From: Mesorhizobium sp. LHD-90 | GTDB taxonomy: Bacteria; Pseudomonadota; Alphaproteobacteria; Rhizobiales; Rhizobiaceae | DNA: 64,000 nt | NCBI RefSeq assembly: GCF_030929505.1 | Contig: NZ_JAVFVV010000003.1 | Span: forward strand, 124,001 to 188,000 | Reading direction: 5' to 3' | In this document: positions 9,811 to 18,848 of the stretch, one piece after another | Layout: each line of letters starts with the position of its first letter | Numbering within the stretch: position 1 is the stretch's first letter | Notes under the pieces: model-generated | What the model saw: the letters and a program-made list of their open reading frames with translations, nothing else | What the model was told of the DNA's origin: nothing | Database searches by the model: none | Position numbers and translations under genes: made by a program

Positions 9811-9839
9811 AATGCGTACCGTACGTTACGGTACGCATT
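9811..9839. promoter_or_regulatory. Perfect 13-bp inverted repeat with 3-nt centre, operator or terminator
   Basis: AATGCGTACCGTA at 9811-9823 and its exact reverse complement at 9827-9839 flank CGT. A five-base T-run (9838-9842) overlaps the right arm. The hairpin lies 180 bp after the second transglutaminase gene and 86 bp before ilvD. The T-run favours a Rho-independent terminator. The high internal symmetry, with GTAC steps and moderate GC, equally fits a TetR-type operator. Confidence 0.55.
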
Positions 9840-9924
9840 TTTCATTGCCGATCCGGTGAAAACGGTCTAAATAGCCCTGTTGCCGCAGCGCAGGCTGCGA
9901 GCCCGCATCAAGTCGAGGATATCG

Positions 9925-11763
9925 ATGCCAGCCTATCGCTCCCGCACCACCACCCATGGCCGCAACATGGCCGGCGCCCGCGGCCTGTGGCGCGCCACCG
10001 GCATGAAGGACGGCGATTTCGGCAAGCCGATCATCGCCGTGGTCAACTCGTTTACCCAGTTCGTGCCGGGCCATGTTCATCTGAAGGACCTCGGCCAGCT
10101 TGTGGCGCGCGAGATCGAGCGGGCGGGCGGGGTCGCCAAGGAATTCAACACCATCGCGGTCGACGACGGCATCGCCATGGGGCATGACGGCATGCTCTAT
10201 TCGCTGCCCTCCCGCGAGATCATCGCCGACAGCGTCGAGTACATGGTCAACGGCCATTGCGCCGACGCCATGGTCTGCATCTCCAACTGCGACAAGATCA
10301 CGCCCGGCATGCTCAATGCCGCGATGCGCCTCAACATTCCGGCGGTGTTCGTCTCCGGCGGGCCGATGGAAGCCGGCAAGGCGATGGTGAAGGGCAAGCT
10401 GCAGGCGCTTGACCTGGTGGACGCCATGGTGATGGCGGCCGACGACAAATATTCCGACGAGGAGGTGCAGACGATCGAGGAGGCGGCGTGCCCGACCTGC
10501 GGCTCCTGCTCCGGCATGTTCACCGCCAATTCGATGAACTGCCTGACCGAGGCGCTCGGCCTCTCGCTGCCGGGCAACGGCTCGACGCTGGCCACGCACT
10601 CCGATCGTAAGCGCCTGTTCGTCGAAGCGGGGCATCTCATCGTCGATCTCGCCCGCCGCTATTACGAGCAGGACGACGAGACCGCGCTGCCGCGCAGCAT
10701 CGCCACCAAAAAAGCATTCGAGAACGCCATGGCGCTGGACATCGCCATGGGCGGCTCGACCAACACGGTGCTGCATATCCTCGCCGCTGCGCATGAAGGC
10801 GGCATCGACTTCACCATGGACGACATTGATGCGCTGTCGCGGCGGGTGCCCGTGCTGTGCAAGGTCGCGCCGGCCAAGAACGACGTGCATATGGAAGACG
10901 TGCACCGTGCCGGCGGCATCATGGCGATCCTCGGCCAGCTCGACCGCGCCGGACTGATCAACCGCAGCGAACCGACGGTGCATGCCGTCACGCTTGGCGA
11001 CGCGCTCGATCAGTGGGACATCAGCCGCACCAATTCCGAAAGCGTGCGGCAGTTCTTCATGGCCGCCCCCGGCGGCGTGCGCACGACGCAGGCGTTTTCG
11101 CAGTCGAACCGTTGGACCGAACTGGATCTCGACCGCAAGGCGGGCGCCATCCGCTCGCCCGAAAACCCGTTCTCCAAGGACGGCGGGCTCGCCGTGCTGA
11201 AGGGCAACATCGCGCTCAACGGCTGCGTGGTAAAGACCGCCGGCGTCGACGAGTCGATCCTGAAGTTCACCGGGCCGGCAAAGGTGTTCGAGAGCCAGGA
11301 CGCCGCCGTGAAGGGCATCCTGGGCAACGAGGTTGTGGCCGGCGACGTCGTCGTCATCCGCTATGAAGGCCCGAAAGGCGGCCCGGGCATGCAGGAAATG
11401 CTCTATCCGACCAGCTATCTGAAGTCGAAGGGGCTGGGCAAAGCCTGCGCGCTGCTGACCGACGGCCGGTTTTCCGGCGGGACGTCGGGCCTGTCGATCG
11501 GCCACGCCTCGCCGGAGGCGGCCACAGGCGGTGCCATCGGGCTGGTGCGTCAGGGCGACATCATCGAGATCGACATTCCCAACCGCACCGTCAATTTGCG
11601 CATTTCCGACGAGGAGTTTGCGGCGCGCCGTGCAGAGCAGGATGTGCTTGGCTGGAAGCCGGTGGAAAAGCGCAAGCGCAAGGTGACCACGGCGCTGCGT
11701 GCCTATGCAGCATTCGCGCTGAGCGCCGACAGAGGCGCGGTCAGGGAAGTGCCGGAGGAATAG
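9925..11763 (+). CDS. ilvD: Dihydroxy-acid dehydratase
   Basis: Full-length 612-residue IlvD/Edd enzyme that converts 2,3-dihydroxy-isovalerate and 2,3-dihydroxy-3-methylvalerate to the 2-keto acids in valine and isoleucine synthesis. The iron-sulfur ligands are visible: Cys122 in [12 protein letters not shown], and Cys189, Cys192 and Cys195 in [14 protein letters not shown]. The C-terminal [15 protein letters not shown] motif is also intact. ATG 9925 gives the standard start [15 protein letters not shown]; the longer open frame upstream lacks homology. It appears monocistronic: a symmetric hairpin precedes it at 9811-9839 and a terminator-like hairpin follows at 11792-11824. The M[18 protein letters not shown] start favours IlvD over 6-phosphogluconate dehydratase. 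Confidence 0.98.
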   Translation: MPAYRSRTTTHGRNMAGARGLWRATGMKDGDFGKPIIAVVNSFTQFVPGHVHLKDLGQLVAREIERAGGVAKEFNTIAVDDGIAMGHDGMLYSLPSREIIADSVEYMVNGHCADAMVCISNCDKITPGMLNAAMRLNIPAVFVSGGPMEAGKAMVKGKLQALDLVDAMVMAADDKYSDEEVQTIEEAACPTCGSCSGMFTANSMNCLTEALGLSLPGNGSTLATHSDRKRLFVEAGHLIVDLARRYYEQDDETALPRSIATKKAFENAMALDIAMGGSTNTVLHILAAAHEGGIDFTMDDIDALSRRVPVLCKVAPAKNDVHMEDVHRAGGIMAILGQLDRAGLINRSEPTVHAVTLGDALDQWDISRTNSESVRQFFMAAPGGVRTTQAFSQSNRWTELDLDRKAGAIRSPENPFSKDGGLAVLKGNIALNGCVVKTAGVDESILKFTGPAKVFESQDAAVKGILGNEVVAGDVVVIRYEGPKGGPGMQEMLYPTSYLKSKGLGKACALLTDGRFSGGTSGLSIGHASPEAATGGAIGLVRQGDIIEIDIPNRTVNLRISDEEFAARRAEQDVLGWKPVEKRKRKVTTALRAYAAFALSADRGAVREVPEE

Positions 11764-11791
11764 GCGGCCGTGAAACGCGCCGCCCGCTAAA

Positions 11792-11824
11792 AAAGCCGGC
11801 GTGAAACGCATTGACGCCGGCTTT
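11792..11824. terminator. Terminator-like hairpin after ilvD
   Basis: AAAGCCGGCG (11792-11801) pairs exactly with CGCCGGCTTT (11815-11824) across a 13-nt loop. A-residues precede and T-residues end the stem, so it can work in both directions. It lies between convergent genes, ilvD (+) and the membrane protein (-) that ends at 11922. Confidence 0.75.
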
Positions 11825-11921
11825 CCTGTCGTCGGTCTTGCATTGCTTTCGCGCCGGATCGGACTGTCGGCGGAATGATCCCGGTCGAGCGCGACAGGCT
11901 TAATATCCGGGGCCGTTTGTA

Positions 11922-13835
11922 TTAATTCTGTTCCGCTCGATCCTCTTCCGCATTGTCAGTCGCGTTCGAGGTCGGAGCGCCTCTTTCGATGATCGGCATA
12001 GGCCGGCAGCGGCGTCTCTGGGCGGCGGCCCAGTTGCCGAACTCGTAGGATTTGTAGAAGTCCTCGCTATCCTCAAGAGCGTCTTCGTCGGTCATGTCGC
12101 GCGCGAACCGATCCGTGTAGCCTTCCTTGAAGCCTGGCCGGAAGAAGGGTTCCAGCCGCTGGCTGTCGACGATGTTGGTCGCGCCGCTGCCGGTGGCGCC
12201 AACCTCGGCCAGGCCGAACGAACCTTTGCCAAGGCCCACGACCGGGTCTGTCAGTTCCTTGGCGCACTGGATGCGGAAGGTGAGTTCGCCGACGAGTTCC
12301 GGCATGCCCACAATCCTGATCGGGACGCCGTTATCCTCGACATCGAATCCCAGCGCCTCGATCATGGTCAGTGTCGTGGAGACGCAAACCCTGGAAATGC
12401 GCAGGGGCGGCACCATCGCGTTGAAGCTTACGAGGATGTAGTGACCTCGGAAAAACGCCTCGCTCATATGGGTCGGAAACCAGTTGCGCCTCAAAACCTG
12501 AACATTGTAGCGGGCGTGGGCCATGTACACGGCCGACATGAGAACCGCATTGGCCGTTGGATTGCTGTCGCCCGCCCGGGGGTGTGGAGCCTTGGCCTTG
12601 CCGAAATGCGGAAAAGGATAGTCCGGAGTCGCCATGAAATAGTCCGGATCGTCGAGCGCCATCGAAAGCTGAGCCTGGGCCGTCAGTCGCTTCGGCGAGG
12701 CGAAGGCGCCTGAAACCTGCGTCGCGATCCACGGCGCGGGGCGTTCGGCTCCAGTCAGTTCCTTCGCGGCCGCGCCGATGACGGCACGGAAGGCCCGGTG
12801 ATCGGCCAGGTAGGCGGGATCCTGGGTGTTGTTCGCTTCGTCGCTCTGGCCGTGCCGTTCGAGCGTGACGGCATGATGTGTGCGAGCCTTTCTGCGCGAA
12901 CGGGGGCGTTCAAGTTCATGAGCCTTTCCGAGCGCGCTCCTTGCCTGGTCGACATAGGGCGAGCTTGAAACGCGCGAAATGTCAGCGGCGGCTTTCGCGA
13001 CATTCACGGCGATGTCGAAATCTTCCGGTTTGACTTCGCCGTTCCCGGCAGTCTTGCGATGGTCGTCCACCAGCCGCTCGAAGATGAGCGAGGCGGCCAT
13101 CAGAGGCGTCGCGCCCCGCGCGGCCGGATGAAACTCGCCCGCCAGCCTCGCCTGTTCCGAATAGACCGTGCCGCGCCACACCAGCGTCTCGGTCAGGGGA
13201 GTGAGGGCGGCACGTCCATACGGCTCGAATTCGCCTTCGTCCGCCGCAGACCGCTCGGAAAAGCCGATCATCTTGGCGCGATATTCAGCCTCCCCGAGAA
13301 GTTGGTCGGGCACCATGGTCAGCTTGGCCGAATTGCCGCTGCCGGCCATGAAAGATTCGCCGATGCCGAGTACGACCCTCGCGCCGGAGGCCAAGGGAGC
13401 AACCGCTTCCACGGGCCTGGCAAGGAGTTCCGCCGACGTGGAAACCGCCCGCGCGTCGACTTCCCTGATCTCGTCGGCCGTGAAACCGCCGACAGTCTGG
13501 GGAGTGAACCAGCCCGCCCGCTCGGCGACGATCTTTGCGAACTTGCTGGCGGAACTGGCCGCTTTCTGTGAAGCTTGCGCCGATGTCGTTGCGCCTTTGA
13601 TGTCACCCGACAGCTTCGTCACCGTGGCGGCGACCTTTTCGGTTGATTTCTGTGTCGCCGCGACAGTCGTTTTTATGCCCCCGGCATGCGCCTTCTTCAG
13701 GTCGTTGAGACTTGCGGAAATCTTCCGCGTTCTGGCATCGATCAGGATTTGACGCTTGATCACGAAAAAGAAGCAAGCCAGAACCGCGGTTGTGGCGGCG
13801 CACATAATTAGAATATAAATGGCGTCGGTATGCAC
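11922..13835 (-). CDS. Membrane-anchored protein of unknown function
   Basis: I do not recognise a family. The best start is GTG 13835: AAGGAAG lies 4 bases upstream. The longest open frame would start at ATG 13919, but that adds 28 residues without a good ribosome site. From GTG the 637-residue protein has one N-terminal membrane segment (about residues 5-25, IYILIMCAATTAVLACFFFV) followed by K-R, so the bulk should face the cytoplasm. Residues about 35-100 are rich in Lys, Thr, Ala and Ser and look like a helical stalk. The rest (about 100-610) is globular, with an acidic C-terminus. It is transcribed divergently from the PP-loop enzyme at 13985, with 149 bp between their starts, which suggests a functional pair. 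The reading frame is supported by length and by codon use like that of its neighbours. Confidence 0.75.
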   Translation of the reverse strand: MHTDAIYILIMCAATTAVLACFFFVIKRQILIDARTRKISASLNDLKKAHAGGIKTTVAATQKSTEKVAATVTKLSGDIKGATTSAQASQKAASSASKFAKIVAERAGWFTPQTVGGFTADEIREVDARAVSTSAELLARPVEAVAPLASGARVVLGIGESFMAGSGNSAKLTMVPDQLLGEAEYRAKMIGFSERSAADEGEFEPYGRAALTPLTETLVWRGTVYSEQARLAGEFHPAARGATPLMAASLIFERLVDDHRKTAGNGEVKPEDFDIAVNVAKAAADISRVSSSPYVDQARSALGKAHELERPRSRRKARTHHAVTLERHGQSDEANNTQDPAYLADHRAFRAVIGAAAKELTGAERPAPWIATQVSGAFASPKRLTAQAQLSMALDDPDYFMATPDYPFPHFGKAKAPHPRAGDSNPTANAVLMSAVYMAHARYNVQVLRRNWFPTHMSEAFFRGHYILVSFNAMVPPLRISRVCVSTTLTMIEALGFDVEDNGVPIRIVGMPELVGELTFRIQCAKELTDPVVGLGKGSFGLAEVGATGSGATNIVDSQRLEPFFRPGFKEGYTDRFARDMTDEDALEDSEDFYKSYEFGNWAAAQRRRCRPMPIIERGAPTSNATDNAEEDRAEQN

Positions 13836-13984
13836 GGGTCTTCCTTTTTCAAGGGCATTGAGGTAACCACTCCCCATACATATACGGGGTGGGGCAGGCA
13901 AGTAGCATGAAAATAACATTTCTCTAATATAGCCGTCGTCGGACGAGAGTCGGCGGTTCGTTAAGTTTTAGGGCCTGGGTCATC

Positions 13985-15805
13985 ATGAAATTTCCAATCG
14001 AAACTTTCTTATTTGAGCAATGTCCTGGGACTCCGAGAAAATTTTCAAGGAATGTGCGAATATATGGCGATCCGTTGCATCGAAAGCCGAGTGAAATCTC
14101 GAAGCTTTACGGCGCCATGCCTCTCGATCAATTCCTGGCCGAGGAGGCGCGTTATGGAATCGGCAACTACATCCTGGTCGATGAGACGCCGACATCCTGC
14201 CGGATCATAACGTCGCCCGGCTATTGCGGCGGTTATGGTTGCGTGTCGGATCGGGGTGCGTTTGCCGCAACCACGCTGTCGCCGGTACTGCGGGCGATCG
14301 GTGGCGGTATGCAAATGAACCCGTTCGGGCTCTCGTTCTACCTGAGCTACGCTCCGAACAGCGCCAATGGCATGATGCCATTCAGCACCATGTTCGAGGG
14401 CGTGTTCAGGCTGCCGCCAGCCGCCGTCATCGAGTTCGAGGCCGGAACACGGACGCGTTACGAAAGCTATCTCGTGAAAGGCAAGGAACTGAACCCGCCA
14501 AGATCCTTCGCGGCGGCAATGGCGGAGGTGTCGTCGGCGGTCGCGCGGCATTTCAAGGCGAACGGAAAGAAGCCCGTGGTGATGTTTTCGGGCGGCGTCG
14601 ACAGCCTCGCCATATACCTCGGTCTGCGGGAGAAGATGAGGCCCGAGGATATCCATCTCATTACGGTGGACCACAACCGCGCCAACGGCCCCGACCGGGC
14701 CTTCGCTGTCGCGGACAAGCTCGGCATCGAGATCGATCACGTAGAGGACACCTATTCCTCGTCGCCGGTAGCCAACTCCATCCTCGAGAGTCAGATGGAG
14801 CAGGACATCGTCATCACCAGAGGCCCGAGCGTTGCGCTGCTGGAGAAGAATCTGGACGGCGCGCTGATCCTTCACGGCCAAAACATGGATGCCATATCGA
14901 AAGTCAACATGACCGTCCTGCAGGCCAATCTGGATCGGGCGTATCTTTCTCGCGCCAAGATGCGGGAGATCAAGTCCGACGACGAAAAGCTCAGGCAATA
15001 TGAAAGCTTCCTCGGGAATCTCCAGTTCACGAATGCTTACCTGAGCGATCCCGTGTTCCAGAAGCAGACCTCGGCATTCTTTTCGCGGATGCATGGGGAA
15101 GTGGCGGACCCGCAACCAGGAGGCCGCGGCATCTTCCGTGGCATGATCTCAAGCCAGATACCGAATATCCTGAGCAAGCCGGACTACCCGCTGGATCAGG
15201 TGCCGTATCTGGATGCCGAGGTCGACATTTTTGAACGGTTCATCGGCATTCCCGACCTGGACCCGAGCCTCGGCGCCAAACTGATCCGCTACTACACCTA
15301 TGCGCAGATTTCCAACAAACGCCTCGCCACCTTCGCAACTCCGGATGGGAGCAAGACGGTCCTGGTGGCGATGTCCGGGCCGATTCTCAGCTATTTCATC
15401 GGAAGGAACTTGCAGTTGTCCGATGCCGCAATGCCCAAGGGCGAGGTCTATGCTTATGCGGAGAAACTGGCCGGCATGCCTTACCATCAATTGGCGACGC
15501 CAACTCAGCGCCAGTTCAACATGCGCAAGATGAACAAATACGACGGCGACGCCCTGCTGATGCACAACATGGACAAGCTCGACGTCAAGAAATCCTTTGT
15601 CGTTCCGCGTATCAAGGACAAGGTAGCGCGCAGCCACATTGAATACATATATCGAGATGTCGCCAAGACCGCGCGCCCCGACGATCCCGACGTGCGGCTG
15701 TTCAGCCAGTCTCGCGGACGTCACATCCTCAATCTGGAAATGCTGGTTCGCGGCGCCCTCCGGAACGAGGCTGTCGAACCGATGCAGGGCGTTCGGCGGC
15801 AATGA
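13985..15805 (+). CDS. Asparagine-synthase-like PP-loop protein lacking the glutaminase nucleophile
   Basis: A 606-residue protein with a clear PP-loop ATP-pyrophosphatase motif, SGGVDS at residues 202-207 within KKPVVMFSGGVDSLAIYL. This is the signature of the C-terminal (AMP-forming) domain of asparagine synthetases and of related enzymes such as McjC-type lasso cyclases and beta-lactam synthetase. The N-terminus is MKFPIE, not Met-Cys, so it cannot have the Cys-nucleophile amidotransferase activity. The N-terminal 200 residues may keep the fold for structure or partner binding. In place of the asparagine synthetase SGEGxDE loop I see LHGQNMDAI. The enzyme probably adenylates a carboxylate and joins it to an amine or ammonia from elsewhere (inference). 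It is divergent from the membrane protein at 11922-13835, and its stop codon is 3 bp from that of the GNAT gene. Confidence 0.75.
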   Translation: MKFPIETFLFEQCPGTPRKFSRNVRIYGDPLHRKPSEISKLYGAMPLDQFLAEEARYGIGNYILVDETPTSCRIITSPGYCGGYGCVSDRGAFAATTLSPVLRAIGGGMQMNPFGLSFYLSYAPNSANGMMPFSTMFEGVFRLPPAAVIEFEAGTRTRYESYLVKGKELNPPRSFAAAMAEVSSAVARHFKANGKKPVVMFSGGVDSLAIYLGLREKMRPEDIHLITVDHNRANGPDRAFAVADKLGIEIDHVEDTYSSSPVANSILESQMEQDIVITRGPSVALLEKNLDGALILHGQNMDAISKVNMTVLQANLDRAYLSRAKMREIKSDDEKLRQYESFLGNLQFTNAYLSDPVFQKQTSAFFSRMHGEVADPQPGGRGIFRGMISSQIPNILSKPDYPLDQVPYLDAEVDIFERFIGIPDLDPSLGAKLIRYYTYAQISNKRLATFATPDGSKTVLVAMSGPILSYFIGRNLQLSDAAMPKGEVYAYAEKLAGMPYHQLATPTQRQFNMRKMNKYDGDALLMHNMDKLDVKKSFVVPRIKDKVARSHIEYIYRDVAKTARPDDPDVRLFSQSRGRHILNLEMLVRGALRNEAVEPMQGVRRQ

Positions 15806-15808
15806 GCG

Positions 15809-16498
15809 TCAAGTGCGCGATGACCGCTTGATCACCGCCAGATTGAGCGTCGTCCGCAGCCGGAAGCCGATCGACTCGTAGAGGCCGATCGCGGCGTGGT
15901 TGGTCTCCCAGGCATGGAGGAACGGAACGTCGCCGCGTGCCGCGATGCGCCGTGCGACGAATACCGACAGCCGTCGTCCCAGTCCCTGGCCGCGGACGTC
16001 CGGATGCGAGCAGACGCCGCTGAGTTCCGAAAAACCGTCCTGTTTCATGCGCTCGCCGGCCATGGCGACCAGCCTTCCGTCGCGCTTCACGCCCCAGAAC
16101 TCGCCGAGTTCGCCGGCGCGCAACGAGAAAGGACCTGGCTTGGTCAGCGTCGCGAGATCGAGCATTTCCTGTGCATCGGTCTTGCTCAGCCTTTCGATTT
16201 CGTCGCCCCCCGCATCAGGCAGCGGTTTTTCCGCGATCATCTGCACGACGCGCGCCGTCAACGTCGCTACCGTCGCCGGCGGGAGGGTGATCTGGCTTGC
16301 CTGCGCCACCATCAGGCTCTCGTCGTCCAGCAACAGGGCTGAGAGCGCCCTCAAGCTGTCTGGGTCGTCGCTGCCGGTCGCCGCGAACGGGATGATGCCG
16401 CGCTGGTAGCGCCGGGCTAGCGCGCCGCCTTCGGAAAAAGCCGATTGCCGGGATGTCAGGGCGCCCCAGATGGGCCGGTCGAGACTATGGACGCTCAC
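15809..16498 (-). CDS. GNAT family N-acetyltransferase
   Basis: A 229-residue protein. The C-terminal half holds the acetyl-CoA-binding motif A (C-S-H-P-D-V-R-G-Q-G-L-G-R-R-L, with the R-G-x-G-x-G signature) and motif B (HAWETNHAAIGLYESIGFRL). I chose GTG 16498 because the sequence GTGA at 16495-16498 makes a 4-bp overlap with the TGA of the upstream MarR gene, and GAGAAGG lies just upstream; this is the classic form of translational coupling. The longer open frame into the MarR gene has no homology. The F-R-L-R-T-T-L-N-L-A-V ending resembles GNAT enzymes often annotated as acting on small molecules. The acceptor is unknown. Regulation by the cotranscribed MarR protein is likely. Confidence 0.88.
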   Translation of the reverse strand: MSVHSLDRPIWGALTSRQSAFSEGGALARRYQRGIIPFAATGSDDPDSLRALSALLLDDESLMVAQASQITLPPATVATLTARVVQMIAEKPLPDAGGDEIERLSKTDAQEMLDLATLTKPGPFSLRAGELGEFWGVKRDGRLVAMAGERMKQDGFSELSGVCSHPDVRGQGLGRRLSVFVARRIAARGDVPFLHAWETNHAAIGLYESIGFRLRTTLNLAVIKRSSRT

Positions 16499-16989
16499 GC
16501 TACCTTCTCCTCGATCTTCGTGGCGCGGCGGTCGAGTGGCGTGGCGGCAAGACCCTGCTCGATCGCCGCCAACTGGGGGAGCAGCGGACCCGACAGGTCC
16601 TTGCAAAGATCCTTCACCGCCGCCTCGATGCGCGGCCAGATATGCTGTTTCGAAAATTCGACCAGTTGTCGGCCGTCCGGCGTCAGGGCGACGGTCCGGC
16701 GTCTCTGGTCTCCGGGGGCCTGGCGGACCTCCAGAAGTCCTTGCGCGGCGAGTTGCGCGACGGTGCGGGTCACGCCCGGCTGACTGATGCCGACGGCCAT
16801 GGTCAGTTCGCCGATGGTCAGCGGCCCTTGCCGGTCGATCGCCGCCAGATACGGGTATTGCGCCGCCTGGATCGGCAAGCCGGCCTCGTCGATGATACGC
16901 TGCGTGTCGGCCTGCAGCCGCTCGCCGATGCGTTTCATGCGGGTGCCGAGCGTCAGGAAGCCAAAACTGCGGACGATGTCTTCCACCAT
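16495..16989 (-). CDS. MarR family transcriptional regulator
   Basis: A 164-residue winged-helix repressor of standard MarR length. The recognition region is GPLTIGELTMAVGISQPGVT-R-T-V, and the wing is D-Q-R-R-R-T-V-A-L-T-P-D-G. It is the first gene of a two-gene unit whose second gene, a GNAT acetyltransferase, overlaps it by 4 bp. An inverted repeat at 17006-17025, just upstream of its start, is a good autoregulatory operator candidate. MarR proteins usually respond to phenolic or other small ligands; the ligand here is unknown. Confidence 0.93.
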   Translation of the reverse strand: MVEDIVRSFGFLTLGTRMKRIGERLQADTQRIIDEAGLPIQAAQYPYLAAIDRQGPLTIGELTMAVGISQPGVTRTVAQLAAQGLLEVRQAPGDQRRRTVALTPDGRQLVEFSKQHIWPRIEAAVKDLCKDLSGPLLPQLAAIEQGLAATPLDRRATKIEEKVA

Positions 16990-17005
16990 GGCCGTGTCCC
17001 TTGAA

Positions 17006-17025
17006 TTATATATCAGGTTATATAA
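17006..17025. promoter_or_regulatory. Candidate MarR operator/promoter
   Basis: TTATATA (17006-17012) and TATATAA (17019-17025) form a 7-bp inverted repeat with a 6-bp centre, in an AT-rich island within GC-rich DNA. It lies 17 bp upstream of the MarR start and is the right size and place for a MarR dimer to cover its own promoter. The only other gene close by is the small protein gene at 17160, on the other strand. Confidence 0.6.
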
Positions 17026-17159
17026 CTTCGCATAAAACTTGTCCAGTGGGTTGCCGCCGGACCGATAGAGGGAGGTCGAGGTCGGTCAAAGGTATCGAGA
17101 ATCATTGCCCGCCGGGCACCGTCCCGACTATGCTGGAAACACAAAGCAGGAGGCACGCG

Positions 17160-17471
17160 ATGGACGAACCCACTGGCTGGCGCCATATGAAAAACGCGCC
17201 GAAGGACGGCAGCCGCATCCTGGTGACCGTGCGGTCGTCGGAACAGGGCGCGGCGGAGGTCGACGTGGCCTATTGGGCGCGAGCCGACCAGTTCGGCATG
17301 GAAGGCTGGCGGGCCGCCGACTCTCACCCCGGCAACATCGTCGGTTATGCCGATCCGGAACTGAAATGCTGGATGCCGCTGCCAAAAGCCAATACCGGCG
17401 GCGAGGTGTCCGGCATGCCGGCGCCCTGGCAGGGGGAAGATGCGGAGGAGCTTTTCGGGTCCGGGATCTGA
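17160..17471 (+). CDS. Small conserved-looking protein of unknown function
   Basis: A 103-residue protein starting at ATG 17160, 6 bases after a perfect AGGAGG (17148-17153), one of the best ribosome sites in the window. The sequence begins MDEPTGWRHMKNAPKDGSRI and has a W-x-x-M-x-x-A-P-x-D-G pattern, then a G-W-R-A-A-D segment and a W-M-P-L-P segment. This W-x-x-x-x-x-A-P-x-D-G layout resembles small phage- and plasmid-associated proteins such as DUF551. No membrane segment or signal peptide is present. It is divergent from marR, separated by 170 bp that include the putative operator, so MarR could control both directions. The function is unknown. Confidence 0.75.
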   Translation: MDEPTGWRHMKNAPKDGSRILVTVRSSEQGAAEVDVAYWARADQFGMEGWRAADSHPGNIVGYADPELKCWMPLPKANTGGEVSGMPAPWQGEDAEELFGSGI

Positions 17472-17617
17472 CCGGACCCTGCGTCGTCTGACCCAACCGG
17501 CGGCGCTCACTGCCACAATCCCTACTGGACGATTGGGACTAAGGGCTTGCCTGCTCCCAAGCACTTGTGCGCGGTCTTTCGCGCCCGCGACCCATGACCG
17601 GCTTCCCGGTAAGGACG

Positions 17618-18841
17618 ATGACGATGACGGACGTTACCGCGCCGGCCGGAAAGGTCTCGGCCCAGAGCAACACGGTCTTCGCGATCATTTTGGCGGTATC
17701 TTTCTGCCACATGCTCAACGACATCATGCAGTCGTTGCTTGCGGCCATCTATCCGATGCTGAAAAGCGACTTCGGCCTGTCTTTCTGGCAGATCGGTTTG
17801 CTGACGCTCGCCTTCCAGGTGACCGCGTCGCTGCTGCAGCCGCTGGTCGGCATCTACACCGACAAGCGGCCGATGCCCTATTCGCTGACGCTGGGCATGG
17901 GCTCGTCGATGATCGGCCTGTTCCTACTCGCCACCGCGCACACCTACTGGATGCTGGTGGTCGGCGCCTGCTTCATCGGCGTCGGTTCGTCGATCTTCCA
18001 TCCCGAATCCTCACGCGTGGCGCGGCTCGCCTCCGGCGGCCGTTTCGGCCTGGCGCAGTCGCTGTTCCAGGTGGGCGGCAATTTCGGCCAGGCGCTCGGT
18101 CCGCTGCTCGCCGCCTTCATCGTCGTGCCGATGGGGCAGGGCAGCGTCGGCTATTTCTCGGTCGCTGCCATGCTCGGCATGGTCATCCTCTGGCGGGTTG
18201 GCAACTGGTATGGCAGCCATCTGCGCGCAACGTCAAAACGGTCGGCGGGACCGGTGTCGGTGAACTTGCCGCGCAAGACGGTCGTGCTGGCGCTGGTGGT
18301 GCTGGCGCTGCTCACCTTCAGCAAGAACATTTATACGGCAAGCATCTCCAGCTACTACACTTTCTACGTCATCGAGCGGTTCGGCGTGGACGTGCAGATG
18401 TCGCAGTACCTGCTGTTCGTCTTCCTCGGCGCCACCGCGCTGGGCACCGTGCTCGGCGGGCCGATCGGCGACCGGTTCGGCGCGAAATTCGTAATCTGGT
18501 TCTCGATCCTCGGTGTATTGCCCTTCACGCTGGCGCTGCCCTATGTGGACCTCACCTGGACGATCGTGCTGTCCGGCGTCATAGGCCTGATCCTGGCCTC
18601 CGCCTTCCCGGCCATCGTCGTGTTCGCGCAGGAACTGCTGCCGGGCCGTGTCGGCATGGTCGCCGGCATCTTCTTCGGCTTCGCCTTCGGCATGGGCGGC
18701 ATCGCCGCCGCGGTGCTCGGTGTGCTCGCCGACGCCAAGGGCATCGAATATGTCTATTGGGTGTGCTCGTTCATGCCGCTGCTCGGCCTGCTAACGATCT
18801 TCCTTCCGTCCGAGAGGGTGTTGCGGGCCAAGGCGGCGTAG
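17618..18841 (+). CDS. MFS transporter, fosmidomycin-resistance (Fsr)-like
   Basis: A 407-residue, 12-helix inner-membrane protein of the major facilitator superfamily. Fsr-type features are FCHMLNDIMQSLLAAIYPML at the first helix, DKRPMPY in the loop between helices 2 and 3, and GVGSSIFHPESSRVARLASG in the middle. E. coli Fsr exports fosmidomycin; the natural substrate of most homologues is unknown. I start at ATG 17618, where AAGG precedes by 3 bases; ATG 17624 has better spacing and is equally possible. The frame is open upstream to 17567 without homology. It converges on the serine hydrolase at 18849, with a 7-bp gap. Confidence 0.9.
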   Translation: MTMTDVTAPAGKVSAQSNTVFAIILAVSFCHMLNDIMQSLLAAIYPMLKSDFGLSFWQIGLLTLAFQVTASLLQPLVGIYTDKRPMPYSLTLGMGSSMIGLFLLATAHTYWMLVVGACFIGVGSSIFHPESSRVARLASGGRFGLAQSLFQVGGNFGQALGPLLAAFIVVPMGQGSVGYFSVAAMLGMVILWRVGNWYGSHLRATSKRSAGPVSVNLPRKTVVLALVVLALLTFSKNIYTASISSYYTFYVIERFGVDVQMSQYLLFVFLGATALGTVLGGPIGDRFGAKFVIWFSILGVLPFTLALPYVDLTWTIVLSGVIGLILASAFPAIVVFAQELLPGRVGMVAGIFFGFAFGMGGIAAAVLGVLADAKGIEYVYWVCSFMPLLGLLTIFLPSERVLRAKAA

Positions 18842-18848
18842 CCGCTCG

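Noticed and set aside
13985-15805. Lasso-peptide cyclase (McjC) reading of the asparagine-synthase-like gene
   Set aside because: No precursor peptide, RRE protein or B2-type protease gene is next to it, and the divergent partner does not resemble any lasso gene. The two transglutaminases at 2.4-9.6 kb belong to another conserved cluster.
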